A stretch of 64,000 bases of DNA from Trichlorobacter ammonificans (GTDB lineage: Bacteria > Desulfobacterota > Desulfuromonadia > Geobacterales > Pseudopelobacteraceae): the NCBI RefSeq assembly GCF_933509905.1, contig NZ_OW150024.1:496001-560000 (forward strand), read 5' to 3'. The number at the start of each line of letters is the position of its first letter. Within the stretch, counting starts at the first letter, position 1. Positions 18,403 through 28,240 of this stretch are shown one piece after another. The notes below the pieces were generated by a model. It saw only the letters and a program-made list of their open reading frames with translations, made no database searches and was not told the DNA's origin. A program made the position numbers and the translations under genes.

Positions 18403-18987
18403 CTAGAACGTTACCTTCGGTGCCGTCTTGGCTCCTTCTTCAGCCTTGAACGGTTCCTTGCGCTGCAGCTTGAGCAGCAGCGAGTTGGTCAGGCTGTTGG
18501 GGAAGGTGCGGATGCTGGTGTTGAAGACCTGTACCGCAGCATTATACCGTTCACGGGCCACGTTGATCCGGTTCTCAGTCCCTTCCAGCTGTTTCTGCAG
18601 GTCGAGGAAGTTCTGGTTGGCCTTCAGGTCGGGGTAGCGTTCCGCCACCACCATCAGTCGGGACAGGGCCGAGGAGAGTTCACCCTGGTTCTGTTGAAAT
18701 TTGCTGAAGGCGGCAGGATCGTTGAGCAGTCCCTTGCCCAGTTGCATGCTGCCCACTCTGGCGCGGGCCTCGGTGACCGCCTTCAGGGTGTCCGCCTCAT
18801 GCTTGGCGTACCCCTTGACCACCTCCACCAGGTTGGGGATCAGGTCGTTGCGGCGCTGATAGGCGGACTCAACGTTGCCCCAGGCGGCGGTGACCGCTTC
18901 TTCGTTGGCCTGCATGGTGTTGTAGCCACAGCCCGACAACAGCCCCAGCAGCAGGGTGGCGGCAATTGCGTACAGAATGCGTTTCAT
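18403..18987 (-). CDS. lemA: LemA family lipoprotein
   Basis: The 194-residue product has a lipoprotein signal (LLSGC, cysteine at residue 20) and the LemA core: [78 protein letters not shown] and a conserved FPNSL. It is a coiled, helical, membrane-anchored protein of unknown function. It is the partner of the TPM gene immediately downstream, with no gap between them. Confidence 0.93.
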   Translation of the reverse strand: MKRILYAIAATLLLGLLSGCGYNTMQANEEAVTAAWGNVESAYQRRNDLIPNLVEVVKGYAKHEADTLKAVTEARARVGSMQLGKGLLNDPAAFSKFQQNQGELSSALSRLMVVAERYPDLKANQNFLDLQKQLEGTENRINVARERYNAAVQVFNTSIRTFPNSLTNSLLLKLQRKEPFKAEEGAKTAPKVTF

Positions 18988-19015
18988 GGTGGAACCTCCG
19001 TGATGTCACGTGTTG

Positions 19016-19291
19016 TTATGGCGTTGTCTCCCGGTCATTGCGGGCATATCTGATCTTCATGCCGGTCAGCAGCAAGTTGCAGGCCAGCGGCGTAATGTTG
19101 GCCAGAATCAGCGGCAGGTCGCGAATAAGCATACCGTAGACCAGCCACAGCGCAACCCCCAGGGACAACAGCAGCGGTTGCCAGATCGAGAGATCCCGAA
19201 CGTGGCGGCTGCGCCAGGTCTTGACCACCTGGGGCAGGGAGGCGATGCTGGTCAGCAGTCCGGCCAACAGGCCGACCCAGGTGACGTTCAC
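19016..19291 (-). CDS. SemiSWEET / PQ-loop sugar transporter-like protein
   Basis: A 91-residue protein with three hydrophobic helices. The first contains GLLTSIASLPQVVKTWRSR, with the Pro-Gln pair typical of PQ-loop proteins, and the second starts with LSIWQPLLLSLGVALWLVYG. This is the SemiSWEET layout, which forms dimers that pass sugars or other small solutes. The start overlaps the trmJ stop by four bases, so it is coupled to trmJ. Confidence 0.85.
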   Translation of the reverse strand: MNVTWVGLLAGLLTSIASLPQVVKTWRSRHVRDLSIWQPLLLSLGVALWLVYGMLIRDLPLILANITPLACNLLLTGMKIRYARNDRETTP

Positions 19292-20022
19292 CGCGTTTTC
19301 TTTCGGCCGTCGAAGTTACGGGCAGCCCAGTCGATCTGGGAAAACATGCCGCGCAGCAGGGCTGCCTCGCGGCTGTCGAGGCCGGAACGGAACAGGATGC
19401 GGCGCAGGCTGCGCATGATGTGATCGGGGTTCTGCGGGTTCAGGTAGCCGATCGAGAGCAGCGTTGCCTGCATCTGGTCGAACAACGGCTCCAGTTCGCC
19501 GGAGGCGGCAAGCTGACGTCGGGCGGTGTCGTCCACCTCTCCGGCGGTGCCGGAGAACAGCTCGTAGCAGAAGATAAGCACCGACTGGGCAAGATTCAAG
19601 GAGCCGTAGTCGCTGCTCGACGGTATGGTGGCCTGCAGGGTGCAGCGGGACAGTTCGTCGGTGGTGAGGCCGTGGTCTTCACGGCCAAAGACCAGTGCGG
19701 CCATGCCGCCTGCCTGTTGGTGGATCATCCGGGCCACCTGGGGTGGCGTCATCAGCTCCCGGCGGTATTTGCCGGTACGACGGGTGGTGGCCACCGAGAT
19801 GGTCGTATCGGCCAGTGCCGCTTCCAGGGAGGGAAAAAGCTGGGCCTGTTCCAGCAGGTCCCGGGCGGAAACGGCGAACTTGAGGGCCTCGGGGTGCAGG
19901 CGGTCGCATCCCTTGACCAGTCGTAGACGATGGATACCCATGTTTTTCATGGCCCGGCAGACCATGCCGATGTTGCCCGGCGACTGTGGTTCAACCAGAA
20001 CTATGGCGAGTGAATCATGCAT
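19288..20022 (-). CDS. trmJ: tRNA/rRNA methyltransferase, TrmJ-like SPOUT family
   Basis: The 244-residue product is a SPOUT methyltransferase. Motifs: VLVEPQSPGNIGMVCRAMKN, ALVFGREDHGLTTDEL and IPSSSDYGSLNLAQSVLIF, which build the SAM-binding trefoil knot. The extra C-terminal region with RLRRILFRSGL-type sequence (SLRRILFRSGLDSREAALLRG) is typical of TrmJ, which makes 2'-O-methyl at tRNA position 32. The first gene of the minus-strand group with SemiSWEET, lemA and TPM. Confidence 0.92.
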   Translation of the reverse strand: MHDSLAIVLVEPQSPGNIGMVCRAMKNMGIHRLRLVKGCDRLHPEALKFAVSARDLLEQAQLFPSLEAALADTTISVATTRRTGKYRRELMTPPQVARMIHQQAGGMAALVFGREDHGLTTDELSRCTLQATIPSSSDYGSLNLAQSVLIFCYELFSGTAGEVDDTARRQLAASGELEPLFDQMQATLLSIGYLNPQNPDHIMRSLRRILFRSGLDSREAALLRGMFSQIDWAARNFDGRKKTR

Positions 20023-20159
20023 ATGAGGGCTCAGGGGGACCGATCCGATCGGGCAATGGGGTGACCGCCGTAGTGGTACTGCATTTGCGGACGCCTGTCA
20101 AAAGGAATTGCTGCCGGCAGCCTGCTCTCCAGCAGCGGGAGTGGCGGCGACATCCGTAA

Positions 20160-20189
20160 TTGACAGCACTGTACCTCATCCCGTATGGT
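20160..20189 (+). promoter_or_regulatory. Promoter of TPR gene (TTGACA-N18-TATGGT)
   Basis: TTGACA at 20160-20165 and TATGGT at 20184-20189, 18 bases apart. The position shows the coding start must lie downstream, which supports the GTG at 20247 over the in-frame TTG at 20160. Confidence 0.65.
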
Positions 20190-20246
20190 TACCTGACTGT
20201 TTTGGTCGTTTTCCGCGATGCGACCCCCCACCTGACGGAGCGCGAT

Positions 20247-22049
20247 GTGGCAAAGAAGGATATACTGATAGCCGATGCCCAGAAACTGTTGCAAAAAGGG
20301 CAGGTGGACCGGGCGATCAAAGGATACCAGGAAGCGGTCGCCCTTGATCCGGCTGATCTGCGGGTGCGTCAGCGGCTGGCTGAACTGCTGGCCCGGGCAA
20401 ACCGGCTTGCCGAGGCGCGTGCGGAATTCGAAACGGTTGGCAAAAGCCTGACGGCTGGTGGTTTCTATCTCAAGGCGATAGCGGTTTACAAACAGCTTGA
20501 ACGCCTCTTTCCCGACGATATCGAGGTCGTGCTCACCCTGGCCGATCTGAACCAGCGTCATGGACTCCTGCCCAATGCCCTGGCGGAATACAAGCGGGCC
20601 TTTGATCATTTCGAGGCGGCCGGTAACCCCGGCGAGGGCGCCCGGGTGCTGGGCTTGATGCAGAAGGCGGATCCCCAGAACGTCAACATCCGACTCAAGC
20701 ATGCCGAGATCCTGTACCAGGCCGGCGACCGGGAAGGAGCACTGCAGGCATTCAACGCCCTGGCCGGTATCCTGATCGACCGTAAGGACAGCATCGCCTT
20801 TGCCCGGCTGGCCGTGAAAATGGGGCAGTTGTTCGAGGACCAGCAAGGGTTCACCGCGAGGATCATCAAGGAGAAGATTACTGCCGGCGGGGCCGAGCAG
20901 GCGGTGCAGATCCTTCAGGCGCTGCTCAGGGAGGCACCGCAGGATATCGCCTGCTGGCGGCTGGTGATCGAGGCTTGTCACCGCCTGGAGCAGTGGGAGC
21001 GCCTCAAGATGGCCTGCCGTCATCTGATCCAGCTCTACCCTTCCGACATCATGCCCCGTGAATACCTGATCCGCTGCCTACTCCGGGAAAACAGGCCCGA
21101 TGAAGCCCAACGGCTGCTGTGGGAGTACGCGACACCGTTCCGGGATGCGGGCGCATACCGTATCCTGCGGGAACTCTATCAGGAGCTTGCCGCGTTGACC
21201 CCCGTTGATCCGGCACTCCTGCAGGAGCTTGCCCGGCGGTGCGAGGCTGCCGAGGAAGCCTCGCGGCTGGTCGTGCAGGAGACGCCGACGGTGGCGCCGG
21301 AGGTTTCGGCGTTTGTCGACGCAGTGGATGAAGAGGATGAATCCTTTCCGGCGTTGCCGGTCTGGGAGGATGAGCAGACACCGGAGGCTGCCGGCACCGC
21401 CGCTGCGGCGGCTGATTCGCCGTCCGAAACGGTACCTGCCGCTCCGGACGGTGGCCTGCAGCCCCCCGACGAGGAGCTGTTCGAGATCGACGTCGACCTG
21501 GAAGACGCTGATGCCGTGGACAGCCGGGCAGTTTCCGGCGAGAACTGGTTCGAGACGGTCAGCGGTATTTTCGACACCGTCAGAACCGACACCGGTGCGG
21601 TGCGGTTCGGCGGCGAGCTGGAAAATGCCGATTATCAGTCCCATTTCGACCTGGGGGTTGCCTTCCGGGAAATGGGGCTGTTCGACGATGCCATCGCCGA
21701 GTTCCGCTTGGCGGCGGCCGGTCCCGGCGCCAGGGTTCGCTGTCTGGCCATGCAGGGAGCCTGTCTGCGGGAGAAGGGCGAGCTGGCTGTTGCGGAGAAT
21801 GCCTTGCGTGCGCTGTTGTCATCTCCAGGCCTTTCCGTTGATGAAGAGGTGACCGTCGAGTACGAACTGGCGCTGACCCTGCAACGGTTGGGCAGGGGAG
21901 ACGAGTCGCGGATGCTGCTTGAAGAGGTCGAGCGAGCCTGCCCCGGCTTCAGGGATACGGCCCTGCTGCTGCAGGATGCCGCCGAGGGCGGCGATGATGC
22001 GAGCCTTGATTTCAGTGACGAGGACCTGCAGGGGTTTGACCTGAAATAG
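20247..22049 (+). CDS. Tetratricopeptide-repeat protein
   Basis: About 600 residues, soluble, without signal peptide. The N-terminal half has TPR units (ADAQKLLQKGQVDRAIKGYQ, then LPNALAEYKRAFDHFEAAGN and following repeats), then an acidic Pro/Ala/Glu-rich linker (about residues 370-450), and a second TPR-like block containing HFDLGVAFREMGLFDDAIAE. This resembles large TPR scaffold proteins associated with pilus or motility functions in Geobacter and Myxococcus-type bacteria, but no specific role can be given. The GTG start has GGAG six bases upstream and lies 58 bases after a good promoter. Confidence 0.85.
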   Translation: MAKKDILIADAQKLLQKGQVDRAIKGYQEAVALDPADLRVRQRLAELLARANRLAEARAEFETVGKSLTAGGFYLKAIAVYKQLERLFPDDIEVVLTLADLNQRHGLLPNALAEYKRAFDHFEAAGNPGEGARVLGLMQKADPQNVNIRLKHAEILYQAGDREGALQAFNALAGILIDRKDSIAFARLAVKMGQLFEDQQGFTARIIKEKITAGGAEQAVQILQALLREAPQDIACWRLVIEACHRLEQWERLKMACRHLIQLYPSDIMPREYLIRCLLRENRPDEAQRLLWEYATPFRDAGAYRILRELYQELAALTPVDPALLQELARRCEAAEEASRLVVQETPTVAPEVSAFVDAVDEEDESFPALPVWEDEQTPEAAGTAAAAADSPSETVPAAPDGGLQPPDEELFEIDVDLEDADAVDSRAVSGENWFETVSGIFDTVRTDTGAVRFGGELENADYQSHFDLGVAFREMGLFDDAIAEFRLAAAGPGARVRCLAMQGACLREKGELAVAENALRALLSSPGLSVDEEVTVEYELALTLQRLGRGDESRMLLEEVERACPGFRDTALLLQDAAEGGDDASLDFSDEDLQGFDLK

Positions 22050-22106
22050 CGGCAGTCGTCCGGCGGCGCCTGCCGGAAATCCTTTGCAAATGATACTGGA
22101 TACTGT

Positions 22107-22622
22107 ATGCCCACATTTTTGAGTCGTATGATTTTTTTCAGCCGCTGGACGCAGCTGCCCCTCTACCTGGGGCTGATCGTTGCGCAGGTTGTCTACGCGT
22201 ACAAGTTTCTCAAGGAGCTGGCGCGTCTGGTCATGGGTACTGCCACGGGAACGCTGGGCGAGACCGAGATCATGCTGGTCGTGCTGGGGCTGGTGGATAT
22301 TGTGATGATTGCCAACCTGCTGATCATGATCATCATCGGCGGGTATGATATTTTTGTTTCCCGTGTTGACGTCGACGGGCACCCGGACCAGCCGGAGTGG
22401 CTGAACCACGTCAATGCGGGGGTGCTGAAGGTCAAGCTTTCGATGGCCATCATCAGCATCTCCTCAATCCACCTGCTGACCTCGTTCATGAACATGGCCA
22501 AGGTCAGTGACCGCGACCTTGTCGCCCAGGCGTCGATTCACGTCGTCTTCCTGTTGTCCGCCTTGATCATGGCCTGGATCGATAAAATCAGCACGCAGGC
22601 ACATCCCGATCCGCAGCACTGA
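22107..22622 (+). CDS. YqhA-like UPF0114 membrane protein
   Basis: A 171-residue membrane protein with three to four helices (about 18-32, 52-75, 107-130, 138-158). The sequences LPLYLGLIVAQVVYAYKF, DIVMIANLLIMIIIGGYDIF, VKLSMAIISISSIHLLTSFM and the C-terminal LSALIMAWIDKI are typical of UPF0114 (YqhA). Its biochemical function is unknown. It stands 57 bases after the TPR gene and probably shares its transcript. Confidence 0.88.
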   Translation: MPTFLSRMIFFSRWTQLPLYLGLIVAQVVYAYKFLKELARLVMGTATGTLGETEIMLVVLGLVDIVMIANLLIMIIIGGYDIFVSRVDVDGHPDQPEWLNHVNAGVLKVKLSMAIISISSIHLLTSFMNMAKVSDRDLVAQASIHVVFLLSALIMAWIDKISTQAHPDPQH

Positions 22623-22720
22623 GCGGGCTGGCACGGACGCTTCCGGGTACGCGGCGGGAGCTGCATGGGGAGCATGAGAGGCAGGGGGACGATACCCTGG
22701 CAGTGAGCAACGCAAACGAC

Positions 22721-22751
22721 AAGCGGGGCGGGTCGATGACCCGCCCCGCTT
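22721..22751. terminator. Bidirectional terminator between convergent YqhA-like gene and maeB
   Basis: A perfect 14-base stem (22721-22734 with 22738-22751) with a 3-base loop and a short T-containing flank. It sits between two convergent genes. Confidence 0.85.
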
Positions 22752-22767
22752 TGTCTGTGGTCGGGGG

Positions 22768-25029
22768 TTAGAACATCCCGGGGTTCTGGGCATCGACAAC
22801 GGCAATGGCCGCCATCTTCACGATATCTTCGACGCTGTCCCCCCGTTGCAGGACGTGCACCGGTTTCTTGGTGCCCATCAGGATCGGGCCGATCGCTTCG
22901 GCACCGCCCAGCCGGTGCAGCAGCTTGTAGCAGATGTTGCCGGAGTTGAGGTCCGGGAAGATCAGAATGTTGGCCGGCGTTTTCAGCTGCGAGAATTCAA
23001 AGCCGTCCAGCAGCTCGGGCACCACTGCCGTGTCGGCCTGCATCTCGCCTTCCACGATCAGATCCGGCGCACGCTCGTTGACGATCTCCACCGCCCGCTT
23101 GACCTTCTGGGCGTGGGGGTGGTTGGCCGAGCCGAAGTTGGAAAAGGAGAGCATGGCTACCCGCGGTTCGATATCAAGCATCCGCACCGTGTTGGCGGCC
23201 AGGATGGCGGTTTCGGCCAGTTCTTCGGCCGTGGGGTCGATGGTGACGGTGGTGTCGGCCAGGAAGTAGACCCCTTTCTTGAACACCATCATGTAGAGGC
23301 CGTGCACGCCGGCCAGTCCCTCCTGCTTGCCGATTACCTCAAGTGCGGGACGGATGGTGTCGGGATAGTGGGTGTCGATACCGGACAGCATGGCGTCGGC
23401 ATCGTCCATCCGGACCATCATGGCGCCGAAGTGGTTGCGGGACTTGCGGCGGATGATCCGTCCCGCCTCGCTCTGGGTGACCCCGCGGCGCTGACGCAGG
23501 CGGTACAGCTCCTGGCTGTAGGCCTCGGAATACTCCGAGGTCTTGGTGTCAACGATCTGGGTGCCGTTCAACTCCAGGCCCAACTCGGCGATCTTCTCGG
23601 TGATCTTGTCGGTATCCCCCACCAGGATCGGGTGGGCGATTTTCTCCTCAACCAGCACCTGGGCGGCGCGGAGGATTTTCTCGTTGTCCCCCTCGGGGAA
23701 GACGACTTTCTTGGGGTCACTCTTGGCCTTGTTGATGATCATCCGCATGATCTCTTTGGACTTGCCCTGGGTCGACTCCAGATGCTCGATGTACTTGGCC
23801 ATGTCCTCGATCGGCTGCCGCGCCACGCCCGAATCCATGGCCGCCTGGGCCACGGCCGGCGCCACGTGCAGCAGGACACGGGGATCGAACGGCTTGGGAA
23901 TGATGTAGTCCGGTCCGAAGACAAACTTCTTGTTGCCGTAGGCCTTGCTGACCGAGTCGGGCACCTCTTCCCGTGCCAGTTTGGCCAGGGCCTGCACGGC
24001 GGCGAGCTTCATCTCTTCATTGATGCCGGTGGCCCGCACATCCAGCGCACCGCGGAAAATGAAGGGGAAGCCCAGCACGTTGTTCACCTGGTTGGGGTAG
24101 TCGGAGCGGCCGGTGGCCATGATTACGTCGTTGCGAACGGCGAACGCCTCCTCGGGGGTGATCTCCGGATCGGGATTGGCCATGGCAAAGATGATCGGGT
24201 TGGGGGCCATGCTGGCCACCATCTCACGGGTGAAGGCCCCCTTGACGGAGAGGCCGAAGAGCACGTCGGCGCCGGCGGCGGCCTCTTCCAGGGTGCGGAA
24301 CGGGGTGTCTGCCGCAAACAGCTCCTTGTAGGGGTTCATCCCCTCCTTGCGCCCTTTGTAGATGACTCCCTTGGTGTCGCACATGATCATGTTGTTCGGT
24401 TTGACGCCTAACGCTATGGCCAGCTTGGCGCAGGAGTTGGCCGAGGCGCCGGCACCGTTGACCACGATGCGGATGTCCTCCAGCTTCTTGCCCACCAGCA
24501 TCAGGGCGTTGATCAGGGCTGCCGAGGAAATGATGGCGGTACCGTGCTGGTCGTCGTGGAAGACCGGAATTTTCATGGTCTTTTTCAGCTCTTCCTCAAT
24601 GTAGAAGCACTCCGGCGCCTTGATATCCTCCAGGTTGATGCCGCCGAAAGTGGGCTCCAGCAGCTGACAGGCCCTGATGATCTCGTCGGGATTTTCCGTG
24701 TCGAGCTCGATGTCGAACACGTCGATATCGGCGAAGCGCTTGAACAGGATTCCTTTTCCTTCCATGACCGGCTTGCCGGCCAGGGCGCCCAGGTTGCCCA
24801 GGCCCAGCACGGCGGTACCGTTGGAAACCACCGCCACCAGGTTGCCTTTGGCGGTATACTTGTAAGCGTCTTCGGGATTCTTCTCGATGGCAAGGCAGGG
24901 TTCGGCCACGCCGGGAGAGTAGGCCAGGGAGAGGTCCTCGGCGGTCTGGCAGGGTTTGGTGGGAACAACCTCGATCTTGCCCTTGCGACCCATGGAGTGA
25001 TACTCAAGTGAGTTTTTGATGTTTGCCAT
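22768..25029 (-). CDS. maeB: NADP-dependent malic enzyme with phosphotransacetylase-like C-terminal domain
   Basis: A 753-residue MaeB-type enzyme that decarboxylates malate to pyruvate with NADP. The N-terminal malic enzyme part (1 to about 420) has the conserved [15 protein letters not shown], the metal-site [10 protein letters not shown] and the NADP-site [17 protein letters not shown]. The C-terminal part (from about 425) is phosphate acetyltransferase-like ([20 protein letters not shown]) and usually regulatory rather than catalytic. AAGGAG precedes the ATG. The gene stands alone and links the TCA intermediates to pyruvate for gluconeogenic growth on acetate. Confidence 0.95.
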   Translation of the reverse strand: MANIKNSLEYHSMGRKGKIEVVPTKPCQTAEDLSLAYSPGVAEPCLAIEKNPEDAYKYTAKGNLVAVVSNGTAVLGLGNLGALAGKPVMEGKGILFKRFADIDVFDIELDTENPDEIIRACQLLEPTFGGINLEDIKAPECFYIEEELKKTMKIPVFHDDQHGTAIISSAALINALMLVGKKLEDIRIVVNGAGASANSCAKLAIALGVKPNNMIMCDTKGVIYKGRKEGMNPYKELFAADTPFRTLEEAAAGADVLFGLSVKGAFTREMVASMAPNPIIFAMANPDPEITPEEAFAVRNDVIMATGRSDYPNQVNNVLGFPFIFRGALDVRATGINEEMKLAAVQALAKLAREEVPDSVSKAYGNKKFVFGPDYIIPKPFDPRVLLHVAPAVAQAAMDSGVARQPIEDMAKYIEHLESTQGKSKEIMRMIINKAKSDPKKVVFPEGDNEKILRAAQVLVEEKIAHPILVGDTDKITEKIAELGLELNGTQIVDTKTSEYSEAYSQELYRLRQRRGVTQSEAGRIIRRKSRNHFGAMMVRMDDADAMLSGIDTHYPDTIRPALEVIGKQEGLAGVHGLYMMVFKKGVYFLADTTVTIDPTAEELAETAILAANTVRMLDIEPRVAMLSFSNFGSANHPHAQKVKRAVEIVNERAPDLIVEGEMQADTAVVPELLDGFEFSQLKTPANILIFPDLNSGNICYKLLHRLGGAEAIGPILMGTKKPVHVLQRGDSVEDIVKMAAIAVVDAQNPGMF

Positions 25030-25254
25030 CTGGGCGTGCTCCTTGTAAATTTAGTGTCGCTAAAAAAATGGTTGATTTCAGGCGACTATCGGGGAATTGC
25101 ATTTATTGCGGCTAAAGACAATAAGCCCCTTCTCCGCATGCTGTCAAGTGCTATCCGTCGTGCAAAAAAATACACTGTTCCAGATGGTGGTTGCGATGCG
25201 AGGAGCTCTGTCGTAGACTTTGGCCGATGCTGAAAACCAGTGCATGAGGTGAAT

Positions 25255-26181
25255 ATGGTCGATGGCAGCCCTGCCCATATCGGTATCGACATCGGGGGAA
25301 CCAATTTGCGGGGGGCGCTGGTATCGGCAGACGGCACCATCCTGAACCGCTTCCGCAGCGAAAGTGCCATTGCCGCCGGGGCAACCGCCTTTCTGGACCG
25401 CCTTGAGCGCCACATACGGGCAACCCTTGCCGCAGCCACTGGCGAAGGACTCCGGGTTGCCGGCATCGGTGTGGGTGTGCCCGGGCTGATCGACCGCAAC
25501 GGCACGGTACGCTCCTCGGTCAACATGCAGCCGCTGGACGGAGTCAACCTCGCCGTCTCCCTGGAGGAACGGGTGGGGGTGCCGGTCCGTTGCGGCAACG
25601 ACGCCAACCTGATCGCCCTGGGAGAGGCACGCACCGGCGCCGGCAGGGGGTTGAACTCCCTGGCCGTGGTGACCATCGGTACCGGCCTGGGTAGCGGCCT
25701 GATCCTCGACGGACGGCTCTGGACCGGCAGCGGCGGCTACGCCTCCGAGTTCGGCCACCTGACCCTGGAACCGGAGGGACTGCCGTGCCCCTGCGGCAAC
25801 CGTGGATGCCTGGAGCAGTATGTCTCGGCCTCTGCGCTGAGCAGGTACGGCAACGGCAGGCAGCCGGAGGAACTGGCCCGGGCTGCAGGCCGGGGGGAGC
25901 GTGAAGCACTGGCCGCTTTCGAACGGATTGGTGTCTGCCTGGGAACCGGCTTGGCCGGTCTGCTCAATCTGCTCAATCTGGACGGGATCGTTATCGGCGG
26001 TGGGGTGGCAGCCAGCTTCGATTTGATGGCTCCGGCCATCCGGCGCACTCTGGCGGCCAGGACCTTTCCCCGTATTGCGGCGGGGGTCAAGGTGCGCAGA
26101 TCCCGGCTGGGTGATGATGCCGGGTTGCTGGGGGGAGCCATGCTGGTAGCCGAACAGTTGGCGGAGCAGGGCCAGTCATAG
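25255..26181 (+). CDS. ROK-family sugar kinase (glucokinase-like)
   Basis: About 308 residues of the ROK family. The ATP-binding DIGGTNLRGALV is near the N-terminus, GIGVGVPGLIDRNGTV and CGNDANLIALGE follow, and the ROK zinc motif reads GLPCPCGNRGCLEQY, preceded by the conserved EFGHLTL. Such enzymes phosphorylate glucose or related hexoses at C-6; there is no helix-turn-helix, so it is not a ROK repressor. The ATG at 25255 is preceded by GAGGTGA; an in-frame ATG at 25240 lacks such a site. Confidence 0.88.
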   Translation: MVDGSPAHIGIDIGGTNLRGALVSADGTILNRFRSESAIAAGATAFLDRLERHIRATLAAATGEGLRVAGIGVGVPGLIDRNGTVRSSVNMQPLDGVNLAVSLEERVGVPVRCGNDANLIALGEARTGAGRGLNSLAVVTIGTGLGSGLILDGRLWTGSGGYASEFGHLTLEPEGLPCPCGNRGCLEQYVSASALSRYGNGRQPEELARAAGRGEREALAAFERIGVCLGTGLAGLLNLLNLDGIVIGGGVAASFDLMAPAIRRTLAARTFPRIAAGVKVRRSRLGDDAGLLGGAMLVAEQLAEQGQS

Positions 26182-26216
26182 GACAAACGACGGATACGAA
26201 AGGAAACGACATCAGC

Positions 26217-26603
26217 ATGAAGACAGCACTTTTGATCATGGCCCACGGCAGCCGCATCCCGGAAGCCAATGACGCCGCCCGCGAGATTAGCCGCATGGTG
26301 CAGGAACGTACCGGTTTTGAAATTGTGGAAGTGGCGTTTCGAGAACTGCACGAGCCGAACATCCAGCAAGGGATCGACGACTGTGTCGCCCGGGGGGCGC
26401 AGCGGATTCTGATGGTGCCCTATTTTCTGTTCATGGGAGCCCACGTGCTGCACGACCTGCCGGAGGAGATCGAGGAAGCCCGCAGGCGTCACCCCGGTCT
26501 GATCATGGAAATGGGGCGCCATCTCGGAGTCCATCCCAAGCTGGCTGACGTGGTGGCCCAGCGGGTAGAGGAGTCCCTGGCCGAGAAAGGATGGCGGCAG
26601 TGA
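26217..26603 (+). CDS. cbiX: Sirohydrochlorin cobaltochelatase, short type
   Basis: The 128-residue product is a small CbiX: LLIMAHGSRIPEANDA with the metal-binding histidine, VEVAFRELHEPNIQQGIDDC, MVPYFLFMGAHVLHDLPEEI with the second histidine, and MGRHLGVHPKLADVV. It inserts cobalt into sirohydrochlorin, the first committed step of the cobalt-early pathway. Single-domain length fits homodimeric CbiX(S) proteins. It ends inside the start of cbiC (GTGA overlap). Confidence 0.93.
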   Translation: MKTALLIMAHGSRIPEANDAAREISRMVQERTGFEIVEVAFRELHEPNIQQGIDDCVARGAQRILMVPYFLFMGAHVLHDLPEEIEEARRRHPGLIMEMGRHLGVHPKLADVVAQRVEESLAEKGWRQ

Positions 26604-27238
26604 GCGATTCCCGCGGCATGAACCCCGAAGAGATCGAGGCGGCTTCCTTCCGGATTATTGACGAGGAGGCGGGAGGCCATGACTGGTCACCCGAGCAGTG
26701 GCCCGTGGTACGGCGGGTCATCCATACCAGTGCCGACTATGAATACCTGCAGAGCCTGGTCATGACCCCCGACGCCGTTACAGCGGCCGTTACCGCACTG
26801 CGGGCCGGCAGAAGCATTGTCACCGATACCACCATGGCCCTTGCCGGTATCCGCAAGGACCTGGCCGGCAGCTTCGGCTGCCGCCTCTCCTGCAATGTGG
26901 CGGCCGCCGATGTTGCCGAGGCGGCCCGGCACGAGGGTATCACCCGGTCCGTGGCCGCCATGCGCCGCGCCTGTCGTGAAAATTCCGACGGCATCTTTGT
27001 TATCGGCAATGCACCCACCGCCCTGTTCGAGCTGATGGAGCAGGTGCGCAACGGTACTTGTCTGCCCGCCCTGATCGTCGGCCTGCCGGTCGGTTTCGTC
27101 GGAGCCGAGGAAAGTAAGAATGCACTGGCCAGTGGCGCGCTGGGCGTGCCGTTCATCACCAACATGGGGCGCAAGGGAGGATCGACCGTGGCGGCGGCGG
27201 TGATGAACGCCCTGCTGTTGCGTGCGGCGGAAGCCTGA
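26600..27238 (+). CDS. cbiC: Precorrin-8X / cobalt-precorrin-8 methylmutase
   Basis: About 212 residues of the CbiC/CobH family, which moves a methyl group from C-11 to C-12 to give (hydrogeno)cobyrinate. The conserved RRVIHTSADYEY holds the catalytic histidine; SIVTDTTMALAGI, FVIGNAPTALFEL, PALIVGLPVGFVGAEESK and the C-terminal MGRKGGSTVAAAVMNALL are all present. I prefer the GTG at 26600, which overlaps the cbiX stop and has AAAGGA nine bases upstream; an ATG at 26591 is in frame. Confidence 0.94.
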   Translation: MSDSRGMNPEEIEAASFRIIDEEAGGHDWSPEQWPVVRRVIHTSADYEYLQSLVMTPDAVTAAVTALRAGRSIVTDTTMALAGIRKDLAGSFGCRLSCNVAAADVAEAARHEGITRSVAAMRRACRENSDGIFVIGNAPTALFELMEQVRNGTCLPALIVGLPVGFVGAEESKNALASGALGVPFITNMGRKGGSTVAAAVMNALLLRAAEA

Positions 27239-28143
27239 TGGCCAATGTCGTCCTGCTCATTTTGTGCCTGGTGGCCGGCGCGCTCCTGCGGCGGACCGGC
27301 CGCTTTCCGGAAAGTACCCCGGCGGCGCTGAACGGCTTCGTCATTCACCTTTCCCTGCCGGCTGCCGCCATTCTGCATATTCACTCCCTGCAGTTCGACA
27401 GTTCGATGCTCTTCGTCGCCGGCATGGCTTGGCTGCTCTTCGGCGTTGGCTGGCTTTTTTTCCACCTGGCCGGCAATGCTCTCTCCCTGCCCCGCCGCAC
27501 CGTCGGTGCCCTGGTGCTGACCGGAGGACTGGGCAACACCTCCTTTGTAGGGTTGCCGATGATCGAGGCATACTACGGACGCGACCTGCTGGGAGTCGGT
27601 ATCCTGGCCGACCAGTTGGGCAGTTTCATGGTCCTTTCCTCCCTGGGTATCCTGGCGGCGGCGCTCTATTCCTCCGGCAGCCCCTCGCCGCGACAAATGG
27701 TCCGCAAGGTAGTACTCTTTCCCCCTTTCCAGGCACTGGTGCTGGCTGTGGTGCTGCGGCCGGTCCCCTTTCCGGACTGGACGGTAACGGTGCTGAAGAA
27801 GCTTGCCGATACCATCACTCCTCTTGCCCTGGCCTCGGTGGGCTTCCAGCTGCGTTTCATCCCGCTGCGCGGCATGCGTACCGGCCTTGCCCTGGGACTG
27901 GGGTACAAGCTGCTGCTGGGGCCGTTACTGATCGCCCTCCTGTATCTGGGGCTTCTGGGGCTGCGCGGTCCGGCCATGCAGGTGACCATTTTCGAGGCCG
28001 CCATGGCGCCGATGATCACTGCTGGCATTATCGCCATGGACCACGATCTTGACCCGCCGTTGCTTACCATGATGTTGGGGATCGGTATTCCGCTTTCCTT
28101 TGCCACGCTGCCGGTCTGGGCGTTTTTTCTGAAAGGGTTCTGA
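27238..28143 (+). CDS. AEC-family transporter (auxin efflux carrier type)
   Basis: A 301-residue inner-membrane protein with about ten hydrophobic helices, arranged as two similar halves. Features of the AEC/BASS-like fold are LNGFVIHLSLPAAAILHI, LTGGLGNTSFVGLPMIEAY in the first half and LALASVGFQLRF, FEAAMAPMITAGIIA in the second. These proteins move organic anions such as malonate or malate. The start codon overlaps the cbiC stop (TGATG), so it is translated with the cobalamin genes although a link to cobalamin is not obvious. Confidence 0.88.
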   Translation: MANVVLLILCLVAGALLRRTGRFPESTPAALNGFVIHLSLPAAAILHIHSLQFDSSMLFVAGMAWLLFGVGWLFFHLAGNALSLPRRTVGALVLTGGLGNTSFVGLPMIEAYYGRDLLGVGILADQLGSFMVLSSLGILAAALYSSGSPSPRQMVRKVVLFPPFQALVLAVVLRPVPFPDWTVTVLKKLADTITPLALASVGFQLRFIPLRGMRTGLALGLGYKLLLGPLLIALLYLGLLGLRGPAMQVTIFEAAMAPMITAGIIAMDHDLDPPLLTMMLGIGIPLSFATLPVWAFFLKGF

Positions 28144-28240
28144 CTAAGGCGTGCGGAAACTGCCCAGTTGCCTTTAGTCTTTGAAAGGACTATTATAAAA
28201 TTCTCTGCAGGACTTACGTCATGGTACGCAGGTGAACGTC

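Noticed and set aside
22846-24411. 521-codon plus-strand open frame opposite maeB
   Set aside because: Antisense to a clear MaeB gene, low-complexity His/Gly/Val composition, no family feature.
28144-28240. c-di-GMP riboswitch or other structured leader before the small-protein pair
   Set aside because: A short TAGTC/GACTA hairpin and an A/T-rich stretch are present, but none of the conserved GEMM core bases could be placed.
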